The notes: generated by a model not told the origin, from the sequence alone. A stretch of 64,000 nt of DNA from Fimbriiglobus sp043785105 (GCA_043785105.1 JAYVXO010000103.1:1-64000); one strand, 5' to 3'. Shown: positions 1 to 10,020, counted from the first letter of the stretch. Numbers and translations: made by a program.

Positions 1-1
1 T

Positions 2-58
2 CCACGGGTTGCGCAAAGCCTCCACCCGTGGCTACACGCCGGTGCCCCTTCAGGGCAC
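2..58. repeat. Pair of adjacent palindromic hairpins (dispersed-repeat type)
   Basis: Two back-to-back inverted repeats are visible. CCACGGGT at 2-9 pairs perfectly with ACCCGTGG at 24-31. GTGCCC at 42-47 pairs with GGGCAC at 53-58 around a CTTCA loop. The element touches the window edge, so it may be longer. It resembles in style the larger palindromic element at 26596-26816, and such short intergenic palindromes are scattered through planctomycete genomes. Nothing else is seen between it and the end of the hydrolase gene at 188. It could also end transcription of that minus-strand gene. Confidence 0.6.
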
Positions 59-187
59 AAAACCCAGACGGCCCATTTGAATGAACTGAAATCCGCCAAC
101 ACACGGGATGCTTTTTAGTGAGCCATTTTCTCGTTAACCCACAATTGACAACGGCGATTGGCACGGCTGTTATTTTTGCAGCGATCC

Positions 188-1189
188 TTAGCAGTCAGTC
201 GTTCGCTTTTTCCCAGTTTGAATGGCACTCTTATTACCGGAGAGAGTCGGGGGGGTGCCGTTGACTGCACCGCCGGGGTAAATGGGTCGGCATTGGCGGG
301 GGTACGCTTCGGTTCGGAGATGACCGAGCATGTGGTGCCCGCTTCGGCGATCCCGTTCGGCACGCAGTGCGGCAATGTCGATCGGCGCGATGACGATTTT
401 TTCACCCGGTCCGGCATCGGCTTGAGCCAAGATTCTCCCGTCGTAATCCACGACCATGCTACCGCCCGGCCAACTGAACGGCGGGTAATTGTCGGCGGAA
501 GCCGCTTGATTTGACGCGACCACGTAGGCCATGTTTTCCAACGCCCGGCAACGATTCACGACTGTCCACCAGTCCATCGGGGCAGTCGCGCCCCACGGGT
601 CCATGTACGCCGAGACGCGGATCAGGACTTCCGCCCCGTTCAACGCCAGTTCGCGGATCGTTTCGGGGAAGATCCAGTCGTAACAAATCGCGGTGCCCAG
701 CTTGCCAATTTCGGTGTCGGCGACTGGGAACAGCGGTTCGGGAAAGTCCGGAAGGTCGTGTGGGCTGGTATGCACTTCCCAAGGGATCCACGGGTTCACC
801 TTGCGGTACTTGTATAGCACCCCGTCTGGGCCAATCAGACAGGTCGTGTTGAACACATGTCCGGGGTACAGCGTAATACATTCCAGGAAGCTTCCGGTCT
901 GGATGTAGACGCGGTGCTTCTTGCAAAATTCCCGGTACCGATCGGTGTGGTCGTTTGGAAGTTCGACGGCGAGTTTATCGTGAAGTTCGGCAGCCGTCTC
1001 GTACACCGGAGCAGCGTGGGCGAACTCGGGGAAGACCAGAAGTTTGACATCACCAAATGGTTCGTACCCGACAACGGCACGCTCGGCCATTGTCAGCATG
1101 TGGTTGACGTTGTTGGCAATCTCCGACCGATGGCGTGGGTTGGGACGGTCCGTTTGACAGGCGGCAGCCAGGTAACGCGGGATTGTCAT
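188..1189 (-). CDS. Nitrilase-superfamily carbon-nitrogen hydrolase (amidase-like)
   Basis: A 333-residue cytoplasmic-type hydrolase of the CN-hydrolase fold, which cleaves nonpeptide C-N bonds in amides or nitriles through a Glu-Lys-Cys triad. All three motifs are visible: the Glu in VFPEF (about residue 54), the Lys in YRKVNPW (about residue 130), and the Cys in AICYDW (about residue 170), followed by FPETIRELALNGAEVLI. The motif after the Cys and the later ENMAYVVASNQ fit aliphatic amidase or formamidase-like members, but the substrate cannot be read from sequence. The ATG at 1189 gives a family-typical N-terminus (MTIPRYLAAACQTD). The last 25 residues or so are low in family likeness. The divergent neighbour is the haem protein at 1313, with about 120 nt between them. 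The gene stands alone. Confidence 0.85.
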   Translation of the reverse strand: MTIPRYLAAACQTDRPNPRHRSEIANNVNHMLTMAERAVVGYEPFGDVKLLVFPEFAHAAPVYETAAELHDKLAVELPNDHTDRYREFCKKHRVYIQTGSFLECITLYPGHVFNTTCLIGPDGVLYKYRKVNPWIPWEVHTSPHDLPDFPEPLFPVADTEIGKLGTAICYDWIFPETIRELALNGAEVLIRVSAYMDPWGATAPMDWWTVVNRCRALENMAYVVASNQAASADNYPPFSWPGGSMVVDYDGRILAQADAGPGEKIVIAPIDIAALRAERDRRSGHHMLGHLRTEAYPRQCRPIYPGGAVNGTPPTLSGNKSAIQTGKKRTTDC

Positions 1190-1312
1190 GGTCGCTCGGT
1201 TGAGGTTATTTTGGAGATACGGTTAGTTAACAGGACTTGTTGTGTCAGAGCGAATGCTCTGGTTCAATTCTGCTATAAATAGTCCATCGACTCTTCCAAG
1301 CTTTGGTGATTT

Positions 1313-4300
1313 ATTGATACCACATCTGCCACCCCGAATACGTCACCTCGGCCAGTCATTCGACGTCCGACGGCGCCGAAGCCGTACCAACCGGCACTCG
1401 GGCCAATCTTAAAAACGCTGCTGTATGTTACCTTCGGTTCGGTCGCAATTCTTGGCGCGACGGGTGCTTACCTGAGTGCGATTTCGCTCTTCGATTGGTG
1501 GAGCAAACCCTACAGTTATGCGACGACGTTCACCATTTGGATGTTTCTGGGGCACGGCATCATCGGGGCCATATTGTTTGCGCCGTTCTTCGTGTTCGGC
1601 ACGTGGCACTTTTTGACCGCGTGGCGGCGGCCCAACAAGGCGGCGATTCGTCGCGGTATCTGGGCGTATGTGTTCGGCCTCCTGATTGGTGGTACGGGCT
1701 TCGCGCTGTTTCAGTTCGAGGGGTTGCCGCAACTGCCGACCGGCACCATTACCCGCGCTATCGTTTACTGGCTCCACATCGTGATTCCGTTTGCTGCCGT
1801 GTGGGCGTATGTCGCGCACCGCAAGGCTGGTCCCCGGATTAAGTGGGGCGTTGCAAAATGGTGGGCGATTGGTGTGGCTGTGTTTGTGGGTGGCATGGTC
1901 ACGCTCCACAGCCAGTCGCCGCACCGTTGGTACGCGGAAGGCCCGAAGGACGGCGAAGCGTATTTCCACCCGTCCGAATCGCACACGTCCGACGGCAAGT
2001 TCATCCCCGCCGATTCGATGATGAGCGACACGTATTGCATGAAGTGCCACCAGGACGTTTACAACGACCACTTCCATTCGTCGCACAAGTTCAGTTCGTT
2101 CAACAACCCGGCGTACTTGGTGAGCGTCGCGGAAACGCGAAAGGTCTCCCTGGAACGCGACGGCAACACGAAAGGCTCCCGGTGGTGTGCGGGCTGCCAC
2201 GACCCGGTGCCGCTGTTTAGCGGCGCGTTCGACGACCCAACCTTCGACATGAATACCCACCCGACGGCCCACGCCGGCATCACCTGCGTGGCGTGCCACT
2301 CGATCACGCACATCCACGGCGCCACTGGCAACGGCGGGTACACGATCGAGGCGTCGGACCACTACCCGTTCGCGTTCAGCGAAAACAAAGCTTTGCAAGC
2401 ACTGAGCAATCAGACCATCAAGGCGAAGCCGGACGTTCACAAGAAGACCTTCCTGAAGCCGTTCCACAAGACTTCGGAGTTCTGTGCGACGTGCCACAAG
2501 GTTGCGTTGCCGGTGGAATTGAACCACTACAAGGACTTCCTACGCGGCCAAAACCACTACGACTCGTTCTTGCTCAGTGGTGCCTCGGGCCACGGGGCAC
2601 GGTCGTTCTACTACCCGGCGAAAGCGTTCGATAACTGTGCGAGTTGTCACATGCCGTTGAAGGAGAGCCAAGACTTCGGCGCGAAAGACTTCGACAATTC
2701 CGGCATCCGCAAAGTTCACAACCACAACTTCCCCGGTGCCAACACTGGGTTGATGACACTGTTGAAGAACGACCCGAAGTACGCGATGCACAGCGAGGGC
2801 TTCGACAAAGCCATTGCGATGCACGAAGGCTACTTGAAGGACAAGCGGTTGCGGATCGACCTGTTCGGCCTCAAAGACGGCGCGACGACGAGCCATGAAA
2901 AATTGATCGCCCCGCTCCGACCGAACTTGCCGGTGTTGAAGCCGGGGAATTCTTACGTCGTCGAAGTCGTGGTCCGCACGCTGGTTATCGGTCACCACTT
3001 CTCGCAAGGGACAGTGGACTCCAACGAAATCTGGGTCGATTTCCAAGCCACGTCGGGTGGAAAAGAGATTGCCCGCAGCGGGGCGTTGAACGGCCCGAAC
3101 GAAACGGGGCCGGTCGATGAATGGTCGCACTTCATCAACGTTCACATGCTCGACCGCAACGGCAACCGCATCAACCGGCGCAACGCCCAGGACATTTTCA
3201 CGCCGCTTTACGACCACCAAATCCCACCCGGTGCAGCCGCCGTGGTCCACTACCGACTTGATGTCCCGAAGGATGTCACCGGGCCGATTGAACTCAACGT
3301 GAAGTTGCGGTACCGCAAATTCGACTACGAGTACATGAGCATTATTCACGAGGGGAAGGTGTCGCCGAAGTTGCCGATCGTGGACATCTGCCAGGACAAA
3401 GTCACGTTGCCAGTTGAGGGGATCGCAACCCCGCTGCCGCCTCAAGAGTCCCCAATCCCTGCCGAAAAACGCTGGGAGCGGTGGAACGATTACGGCATTG
3501 CCAACCTCATCGAAGGGGGCGTTGGGAATCGACGCGGGAACTTCAAACAAGCCGAAGCGGCCTTCCGGCAATTGATCGCAAGCGACACGAAAGAAGCGGT
3601 GAGCCAAGGGCATGTGAACTTGGCACGGGTCATGATTGAAGAAGGTCGCAACCAAGAAGCGGCTGAGCAACTCAACCTCGCGGGCAAAGCGGAACCGCCC
3701 GCACCGTGGTGGACCCGCGCTTGGTTGAACGCCACCGTGAACAGCGAAACTGCCACGAAATCGGAACACCTTGACGCCGCCATCGCGGACCTCGAACGCA
3801 TCGTCGATCCCGCTAACCAACCACGCGAACGAGGCTTCGACTTCAGCCACGATTACGTGATTCAAAACATGCTTGCCAACCGCCTGTTCAAGCGGCGCCT
3901 GTTTGAGCCGGACGGTTCCGAATCGCAAAAGCAGTTCGTACTGAAGGCCATTACCGCTGCGGAACGTGTGCTGAAACTGGACCCGGAAGACGTGCAAGCC
4001 CACGACGTATTGAAGCAAGGGTACAGTACACTTGTCGGGGAACCCGCCAGTCCAGGTGCCGACCGACCCGCGCCGGAATTCGGCAGCTTGTTGGCACTCG
4101 CCACCCAAGCCGCCGACGTGAAGCAACCGTTGCCAACCCGCATGGATGTCGTCCGCCAACTCCAGGCCGGGTTCGACGCAATTAGCAAGCAATCGCCGCG
4201 TGCGGATCAGCCGAAGTTGGTCACGATGCGTGCGGTGTGGAAAGCGCTCCAGCCGTTGTACCACACGGAACAAGACCCCGGGTTCCGGGGCGCGCTCGCC

Positions 4301-4495
4301 GCGATGATGTCCTCGTTGCACCGGGAATTCCACACGATTTTCAAGCCGGACGAAGTGGCCCGTTCTGCGGCAACACGACTTTATCGGTCCAAAAACCCTG
4401 CCGCGAATTACGCGGCCCGTGACCGGATCGTCTACCCGACCACAGCGGACCATCGCAAAACGATCCTGGCGGGTGGCGAACTCTTACGCGATTGA
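1313..4495 (+). CDS. Membrane-anchored multihaem cytochrome c with b-type-like membrane domain and TPR tail
   Basis: The first ATG (1541) lies inside a hydrophobic segment, but the frame stays open back to 1310. The upstream codons encode a Pro-rich cytosolic leader and a clear membrane helix (LLYVTFGSVAILGATGAYLSA). No ATG, GTG or TTG exists there, so ATT at 1313, preceded by GGTGA, is the proposed start; CTG at 1418 or 1421 is the alternative. About five helices carry His residues placed like bis-His haem b ligands (HGI and WHF; YWLH and YVAHR, the last pair 14 apart). Five CxxCH sites follow (CMKCH, CAGCH, CVACH, CATCH, CASCH, near residues 165, 218, 248, 314 and 365 counted from 1541). 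The last 350 residues are TPR-like. This suggests quinol-linked electron transfer to the outside of the cytoplasmic membrane. It starts a cluster with two FG-GAP proteins. The physiological acceptor is unknown. Confidence 0.75.
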   Translation: MDTTSATPNTSPRPVIRRPTAPKPYQPALGPILKTLLYVTFGSVAILGATGAYLSAISLFDWWSKPYSYATTFTIWMFLGHGIIGAILFAPFFVFGTWHFLTAWRRPNKAAIRRGIWAYVFGLLIGGTGFALFQFEGLPQLPTGTITRAIVYWLHIVIPFAAVWAYVAHRKAGPRIKWGVAKWWAIGVAVFVGGMVTLHSQSPHRWYAEGPKDGEAYFHPSESHTSDGKFIPADSMMSDTYCMKCHQDVYNDHFHSSHKFSSFNNPAYLVSVAETRKVSLERDGNTKGSRWCAGCHDPVPLFSGAFDDPTFDMNTHPTAHAGITCVACHSITHIHGATGNGGYTIEASDHYPFAFSENKALQALSNQTIKAKPDVHKKTFLKPFHKTSEFCATCHKVALPVELNHYKDFLRGQNHYDSFLLSGASGHGARSFYYPAKAFDNCASCHMPLKESQDFGAKDFDNSGIRKVHNHNFPGANTGLMTLLKNDPKYAMHSEGFDKAIAMHEGYLKDKRLRIDLFGLKDGATTSHEKLIAPLRPNLPVLKPGNSYVVEVVVRTLVIGHHFSQGTVDSNEIWVDFQATSGGKEIARSGALNGPNETGPVDEWSHFINVHMLDRNGNRINRRNAQDIFTPLYDHQIPPGAAAVVHYRLDVPKDVTGPIELNVKLRYRKFDYEYMSIIHEGKVSPKLPIVDICQDKVTLPVEGIATPLPPQESPIPAEKRWERWNDYGIANLIEGGVGNRRGNFKQAEAAFRQLIASDTKEAVSQGHVNLARVMIEEGRNQEAAEQLNLAGKAEPPAPWWTRAWLNATVNSETATKSEHLDAAIADLERIVDPANQPRERGFDFSHDYVIQNMLANRLFKRRLFEPDGSESQKQFVLKAITAAERVLKLDPEDVQAHDVLKQGYSTLVGEPASPGADRPAPEFGSLLALATQAADVKQPLPTRMDVVRQLQAGFDAISKQSPRADQPKLVTMRAVWKALQPLYHTEQDPGFRGALAAMMSSLHREFHTIFKPDEVARSAATRLYRSKNPAANYAARDRIVYPTTADHRKTILAGGELLRD

Positions 4496-4523
4496 GCCGC
4501 CGATTTCATAGGTTCTCTCCACC

Positions 4524-6413
4524 ATGAAGCATCTGAAATACATTCTCCCGGCGCTGCTCTTCCTGAGTGTCGCCGGGTTCGCAGGCTATTACTTTTTGCT
4601 GCGAGAGAAGCCACCGACATTCGTCGTGAAACCGGGCACCGCCCAATCACGGGAGGCGATCCCGGTGCCTGCGGTCCTGTTCACGGATGTGACCAAGCAA
4701 GCCGGCATCACCTTCAAACACGAAAACGGCCTGTCCGGTCGGAAACTACTCCCCGAGACGATGGGGGGCGGCGTAGCCGTCATCGACTTCGATGGCGACG
4801 GCTTGCAGGACTTGCTGTTCGTCAATTCCTGTCCCTGGCCAGGGCACACCGGGCGAGACTCGACTGCCACGCCCAAACTGTACCGCAACAAAGGTGACGG
4901 CACGTTTGAAGATGTCACGGTGGCGACGGGGTTGAACATCACGATGTACGGCATGGGTGTCGCCGTCGGTGATTATGACAACGACGGGTTCCCAGACATC
5001 TTCATCAATTGCATCGGCAAGTCGCGGCTGTTCCACAACGACGGCGGCAAGAAATTCACGGAAGTGACGGACAGTGCCAACGTCGGCGGATCGGTGCCGC
5101 TTCCACGCTGCTCGTGGGACGACTTCTTGAAGTGGGATCAGCCGATACCGTTCGGCTCGTCGGCGACGTTTGTGGATTACGATGGTGACGGCAAGCTCGA
5201 TCTGTTCGTCTGTCATTACCTCACCTGGTCGCCGAAATCGGACTTGAACGTGAGTTCCACGTTGCAAGGTGGTAAGCGTGCCTACGTCGCGCCGAGTGAG
5301 TTTGATGGTGCCCAGTGTACGCTGTATCGCAACATCGACGGCAAGCGATTTGAAGATGTTTCCAAAGCGGTCGGCTTGCCGATCACCCAACCCGATGGCA
5401 CCGGACCGAACGCGAAACAACGGCCATTAGCGAAGTCGTTAGGTGTTGTGATTTGCGATCCGGACGAGGACGGTTGGCCGGATCTCGTCGTGGCGAACGA
5501 CAAGGTGCGGAACTTCTTTTACCACAACATCCCAGGGCCGAATGGCACCCGAGTATTCGAGGAAATCGGCGAACGGATTGCGGTGGCCTATGCCGACGAA
5601 GGCCGCCCGCGTGCCGGGATGGGTATTGATTGGGGCGAGTATGCGCCGGGGAAGTCCGCGCTGCTCATCACCAATTTTGCGAACGAATCGAACACCTTCC
5701 TGAAACTCAGCAACCCGAAGCAGATGCTGTTCTCCGATGCGGCGCTGGCGTTCGGGCTAGCTGGGCCGAGTCGTCAACTGTTGAAATTCGGTGCGTTCTA
5801 CTTCGATTTTGACCTGGATGGCCGACTGGACTTGCTCACCTGCAACGGCCACATTGAACCGGACATTTCGACTCAGAGCGGGCAAACTTTTGAACAGCCT
5901 GTGCAACTGTTCTGGAACACCGGCGACACGCAACGGCTCTTTGAACCAGCACTGGCAAAAGAGTGCGGTACCGACCTGTTCAAACCGATGGTGGGTCGGG
6001 GGTGTGCGTACCTAGATTTTGACGGCGACGGCGACCTCGACATTGTGTTGATGAGCAACGGCGGTCCGGCCACGTTGCTTCGCAACGACAATAAACTTGG
6101 GCACTCCTGGGCACGCTTCACACTGGAAGGCGACGGCAAGAAATCCAACCGCAGCGCGATTGGTGCGGAAGTCACCATCGAAGCCGGTGGGAAAGTCTAC
6201 AAGCGGTGCGTGGCAGGTGCCCGTGGTTACCTGAGCCAAAGCGAGTTGCCGGTGACGATCGGGCTTGGCAGCACGAAGAAAATCGACAAGCTGACGGTCC
6301 GTTGGCCGGGCAAAGACGCCGGGCCGCCGCAAGTCTGGACCGACGTTGATGCGGGCCATGCGTACAAACTGATCCAAGGCGAACCGCAAGCGAAATTGCA
6401 ACCCACTAAGTAA
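4524..6413 (+). CDS. CRTAC1-like exported FG-GAP/VCBS repeat protein with UnbV domain
   Basis: A 629-residue protein with an N-terminal signal anchor (ILPALLFLSVAGFAGYYFLL, residues 7-26). It has at least six FG-GAP/VCBS blades carrying calcium-binding-like Asp-rich loops, for example DFDGDGLQD, DYDNDGFPD, DYDGDGKLD and DFDGDGDLD. A C-terminal ASPIC/UnbV domain (about 540-605) holds GARGYLSQSELPVTIGLG and the ending VRWPG. The family folds as a beta propeller and is usually extracellular or periplasmic; no enzymatic role is established. It lies 28 nt after the multihaem cytochrome and 39 nt before the TPR/FG-GAP gene, so all three are probably co-transcribed. It may be a scaffold or partner for the cytochrome; that is inference from position. 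Confidence 0.85.
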   Translation: MKHLKYILPALLFLSVAGFAGYYFLLREKPPTFVVKPGTAQSREAIPVPAVLFTDVTKQAGITFKHENGLSGRKLLPETMGGGVAVIDFDGDGLQDLLFVNSCPWPGHTGRDSTATPKLYRNKGDGTFEDVTVATGLNITMYGMGVAVGDYDNDGFPDIFINCIGKSRLFHNDGGKKFTEVTDSANVGGSVPLPRCSWDDFLKWDQPIPFGSSATFVDYDGDGKLDLFVCHYLTWSPKSDLNVSSTLQGGKRAYVAPSEFDGAQCTLYRNIDGKRFEDVSKAVGLPITQPDGTGPNAKQRPLAKSLGVVICDPDEDGWPDLVVANDKVRNFFYHNIPGPNGTRVFEEIGERIAVAYADEGRPRAGMGIDWGEYAPGKSALLITNFANESNTFLKLSNPKQMLFSDAALAFGLAGPSRQLLKFGAFYFDFDLDGRLDLLTCNGHIEPDISTQSGQTFEQPVQLFWNTGDTQRLFEPALAKECGTDLFKPMVGRGCAYLDFDGDGDLDIVLMSNGGPATLLRNDNKLGHSWARFTLEGDGKKSNRSAIGAEVTIEAGGKVYKRCVAGARGYLSQSELPVTIGLGSTKKIDKLTVRWPGKDAGPPQVWTDVDAGHAYKLIQGEPQAKLQPTK

Positions 6414-6452
6414 TTTTTTGTTCACATCATTCCCGTTAAACTTGGACCAATC

Positions 6453-9400
6453 ATGTCAGTCAATACTTCAAGTTCCCCCGAAGCACCACGGTCGAAATTG
6501 TGGCGGGTGCTGCTCGTGATTGGTCTGGTTCTGATTGTCGGTGTTGTTGTTTGGTTCGGGACGTTCTTGAAAAATGGTCTCGAAGCCAAGCGGTTTGAAG
6601 TGGCTGCCACCGCGAACGCGCGTGGCATCGGGCTGATAGAGCAATTTGATTACCTCGCGGCGGTCGTGGAATTTGACAAGGCCGTCGAAGCAGCACCGAA
6701 CTGGACGCCGGCCAAAATTAACCTCGGCATCGCGCTCTTGAACACCACCACGCCGGAGAACCTTCAGCGTGCGATTGATTTGTTTGAAGGTGTGATTCGG
6801 CAAGACCCGGACAATCCCCACGCCCATTATTCGCTCGGCATCATCCTGATCTATCTCAACCGCCTCACCGAAGCCGCTCCGCACTTTGAGGCGGTGACCC
6901 GGATTGACCCCACCGATGCGCACGGGTGGTACCAGCGCGGGGTCACCTATCCGGACAAGGACGATGCCCCGCAAGCGAAAGAGTTCTTCCGCAAAGCCCT
7001 GGAACTCAACCCGTATCTCAACGCGGCACGGTATGCGCTCGCCCTACACGGGCATGAACGCGATCCGCAAAAAACTGACGCGATGATGCAAGAAAAAATC
7101 GCCCTTGTGGACGCGAACTGGGAGTCAGAATACCAGTTGGTGTACTCCGAGATGGGCCGGTACGCGGAGGTGATCGGTAAACGACCGATGGTGAAAAATC
7201 TCCTCGGCCCGCTGCCGATGTTCGAGAAGTGGGGTAACTTTCAAGTCACACTTTCCGAAGGCACGAAGTGGGCGACCGACGCGGATTTACGTGCCGACCC
7301 TCAAGGCGAATTACGCCAAGCAATCCGCGCACGATTTGGCGGAACCGTCGTGGTGTTTGACTACGACCAAGATAAGCGGTTGGACTTGCTGTTACTTTCC
7401 GCCGTGATGCGGAACGGGAAGTTGACCGATCTCGTACTTCACAACGACGGTAACGGAAAGTTTAGTGACACCACGGTGTCACTCGGGCTAGGAACGGGTG
7501 CCAGTTTCGGTACGGCGGTCGCGGATTTTGACAACGACGGCTGGCCGGATGTCGTCTTGACTGGCCCCTACGGCGTTCGGTTGTTCCGCAACGAACTCGG
7601 CCAGAAGTTCAACGACAAATCGACCGAGTCGGGCACTGAGAAACTGACCGGGGTTTACCTCGGCGTCGCCTGGCTTGATTTGGACCAAGATGGCGACCTC
7701 GATCTTCTATTAGCGAAATATGCGGACACGCCCGCCGAAGCTTTGGCGTCCTTGAAATCGCCCGGTAAAATCGGGGCAGTGCAAATTATGTTGAACGTCG
7801 GTGAGGCACTGCCGCAAGCCACGCCGGGGTTGACGTGCAAGTTTCGACTGGCCGATAAACTGAGTCCACTGACTAGCACGCTTGGCCCCGTTACCGCGTT
7901 CGTGGCTTCCGATTTGGACGCGGATCGAGATGTCGATGTCGTGACACTTGTAGACGGACAATCACCGATTGTGACAGTCAACGACCGCCTGCTACGGTTC
8001 AGTAAAGGGCAACCGATCACTGCCCAAACAGGTGCGTGGAACGGCGGCTTGGTGTTGCGTGCCAATGACGATGAACAGTCCGATCTCTTCTTGCTGCGGA
8101 CCGGAAATAAACCGCTCGTGTTGTTGAGCGCATCGGACGCACCGATCAACACGTTGACGAATCGCTTTAGTGAAGGCACCACCGATTCTCCGCCACTGAT
8201 TCAAGCCGTCACGACCGACCTCGACCACGACGGCCACGCCGACATCGTCGGGTTATCGGAGGATCGAAAACCGATCGTGTTGCAGGGGGATGGCCAAGGC
8301 AAATTGCTGAACCGCGCTGTGCCGTTCGGCCCGATCGCCGATCAACTCCCGAACCTGATCGGGTTCGCGGTTGCGGATTTTGACAACGACTGCTTTCAGG
8401 ATTTGCTAACGTGGTCCAGTGACAGTGGGCTGACAGTGTTCCGCAGTTTGGGAAATCTGAACCGCGCCGTGAAACTAGAACTGACCGGCAAACGGGACAA
8501 AGGCGCGAACCTGCGGACCAACACCGACGGCATCGGCGCGACGGTGGGCGTGTTGACGGGTCGGGTGCAGATGTCCCAAGAAAATACCACGCTCTCCGCC
8601 GGTTTAGGCTTATCACGGCAACCCATCACGCTGGGCATCGGGAAAGTGGCGACCGCAGATGTGGTCCGGGTTCGCTGGCCGGATGGCGTGCCACAAGCGG
8701 AACTGAACGTGCCGACTTGTGAATTCACTCGGATCCTGGAGAACAACCGCAAGGGGACATCGTGCCCGATCCTTCACACCTGGGACGGTCAACGATTTCG
8801 CTACGTCACGGACTTTTTGGGCGGCGGTGCTCTTGGGGAATCCGGTCCGGACGGCAGCATTCGCCCGTCTCGTCCGGAAGAGTCCGTCAAGATCGAACCC
8901 GGCCAACTCGTGGCGAAGAACGGCAAGTTCACGCTGAAGATTTCCGAACCGATGGACGAGGTACTTTACCTCGATCATGCGCGACTCGATGTCTTCGATC
9001 ACCCCGCACAAAGTGATATTCACCCCGATGAACGCTTCAACACGGGTGGGCCGGACGTGACCCAAAAACCGCAACAATTCACGCAGCGGTTCCATGCGAC
9101 AACGGCCAAAGACCACATGGGACGTGACGTAACCGACACCCTGAAGTCACGCGACACCAAGACCGTCGATGGCTTCAAACACAGGCACTGGCTGGGGTAC
9201 GCGGAGGACCATTTCGTTGAACTCGATTTCAACGCCCAATTGATTGGTACCACGGCCAATCCACCCGTCATGGTGTTGGCCGGGTGGATTGATTACCCCT
9301 ACCCCGAGTCGATCTTCGCCGCAACCCAAGCGGGCGTGCCGATGGTGTCGCCGGTTCTGGAACAACTCGGCGCGGACGGAAAATGGACGCCGGTTGCCGA

Positions 9401-10010
9401 CCTCGGCTTCCCGGCAGGGTTGCCCAAGGTGATGACACGGGAACTACCTGAACTTGTGGGCAAGCCAATTGGGAAGCTACGAATACGCACGAATCTGCAA
9501 ATCTACTGGGATGAAATCTACCTCGCGGTGCCAGAGGTCGTGACGAGTCCATCGTCTTTGGGTGTGGCGAACGCAAACTTGGCCCACCGTGGTTTCATGC
9601 AAGAGGTCATGCCGAATGGCAAGCCGCCGATCGAGTACAACAACGACCGCACTGAACCCGTTGCTGCGACGAAGTGGCATGGCAAACTCACCCGCACCGG
9701 GGACGTGACCGCACTGTTGACCGAAGTGGATGATCGCTTCGTACTCGCCGGTCCGGGGGATGAAATCACGATCGAATTTGACGCGACCAAACTACCCGAT
9801 TTGAAACCCGGCCACGTCCGGTCATTCGTGCTGCGGACCAACGGCTACTGCAAAGATACCGCCCCGTTCACTAAGACCGGCGGTCATGTTGGCCCACTGC
9901 CGTACCGGACCATGACCAGTTACCCCGACGGGGCGTTCGATCGCACCAAGGCACCGAATCAGCAAGACGCTTATGACCGAGAATGGAACACGCGATCGGC
10001 GGGACAATGA
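6453..10010 (+). CDS. Anchored TPR plus FG-GAP/UnbV multidomain protein
   Basis: A 1185-residue protein. A membrane anchor lies at about residues 15-38 (VLLVIGLVLIVGVVVWFGTF). TPRs span about 50-200 (LGIALLNT, AHYSLGIILIYLNRLTEAAPHF). FG-GAP blades span about 290-660 (DYDQDKRLD, DFDNDGWPD, DLDQDGDLD, DLDHDGHAD, DFDNDCFQD). A UnbV domain spans about 670-760 (LGIGKVATADVVRVRWPDG). A roughly 420-residue C-terminal region with no family I recognise begins at CPILHTWDGQRF. It is the third gene of the collinear set starting at 1313. The combination of peptide-like repeats and a propeller suggests an extracytoplasmic assembly platform. The start follows a weak ribosome site; the next Met is far downstream. 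A strong hairpin follows the stop codon. Confidence 0.8.
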   Translation: MSVNTSSSPEAPRSKLWRVLLVIGLVLIVGVVVWFGTFLKNGLEAKRFEVAATANARGIGLIEQFDYLAAVVEFDKAVEAAPNWTPAKINLGIALLNTTTPENLQRAIDLFEGVIRQDPDNPHAHYSLGIILIYLNRLTEAAPHFEAVTRIDPTDAHGWYQRGVTYPDKDDAPQAKEFFRKALELNPYLNAARYALALHGHERDPQKTDAMMQEKIALVDANWESEYQLVYSEMGRYAEVIGKRPMVKNLLGPLPMFEKWGNFQVTLSEGTKWATDADLRADPQGELRQAIRARFGGTVVVFDYDQDKRLDLLLLSAVMRNGKLTDLVLHNDGNGKFSDTTVSLGLGTGASFGTAVADFDNDGWPDVVLTGPYGVRLFRNELGQKFNDKSTESGTEKLTGVYLGVAWLDLDQDGDLDLLLAKYADTPAEALASLKSPGKIGAVQIMLNVGEALPQATPGLTCKFRLADKLSPLTSTLGPVTAFVASDLDADRDVDVVTLVDGQSPIVTVNDRLLRFSKGQPITAQTGAWNGGLVLRANDDEQSDLFLLRTGNKPLVLLSASDAPINTLTNRFSEGTTDSPPLIQAVTTDLDHDGHADIVGLSEDRKPIVLQGDGQGKLLNRAVPFGPIADQLPNLIGFAVADFDNDCFQDLLTWSSDSGLTVFRSLGNLNRAVKLELTGKRDKGANLRTNTDGIGATVGVLTGRVQMSQENTTLSAGLGLSRQPITLGIGKVATADVVRVRWPDGVPQAELNVPTCEFTRILENNRKGTSCPILHTWDGQRFRYVTDFLGGGALGESGPDGSIRPSRPEESVKIEPGQLVAKNGKFTLKISEPMDEVLYLDHARLDVFDHPAQSDIHPDERFNTGGPDVTQKPQQFTQRFHATTAKDHMGRDVTDTLKSRDTKTVDGFKHRHWLGYAEDHFVELDFNAQLIGTTANPPVMVLAGWIDYPYPESIFAATQAGVPMVSPVLEQLGADGKWTPVADLGFPAGLPKVMTRELPELVGKPIGKLRIRTNLQIYWDEIYLAVPEVVTSPSSLGVANANLAHRGFMQEVMPNGKPPIEYNNDRTEPVAATKWHGKLTRTGDVTALLTEVDDRFVLAGPGDEITIEFDATKLPDLKPGHVRSFVLRTNGYCKDTAPFTKTGGHVGPLPYRTMTSYPDGAFDRTKAPNQQDAYDREWNTRSAGQ

Positions 10011-10020
10011 TTGAAGTGGA

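Noticed and set aside
2540..4453. Long open frame of 637 codons on the minus strand
   Set aside because: It lies wholly antisense to the cytochrome gene and has Val/Arg-rich composition with no domain; it is a by-product of GC-biased third positions. The same holds for 1409-2527 minus.
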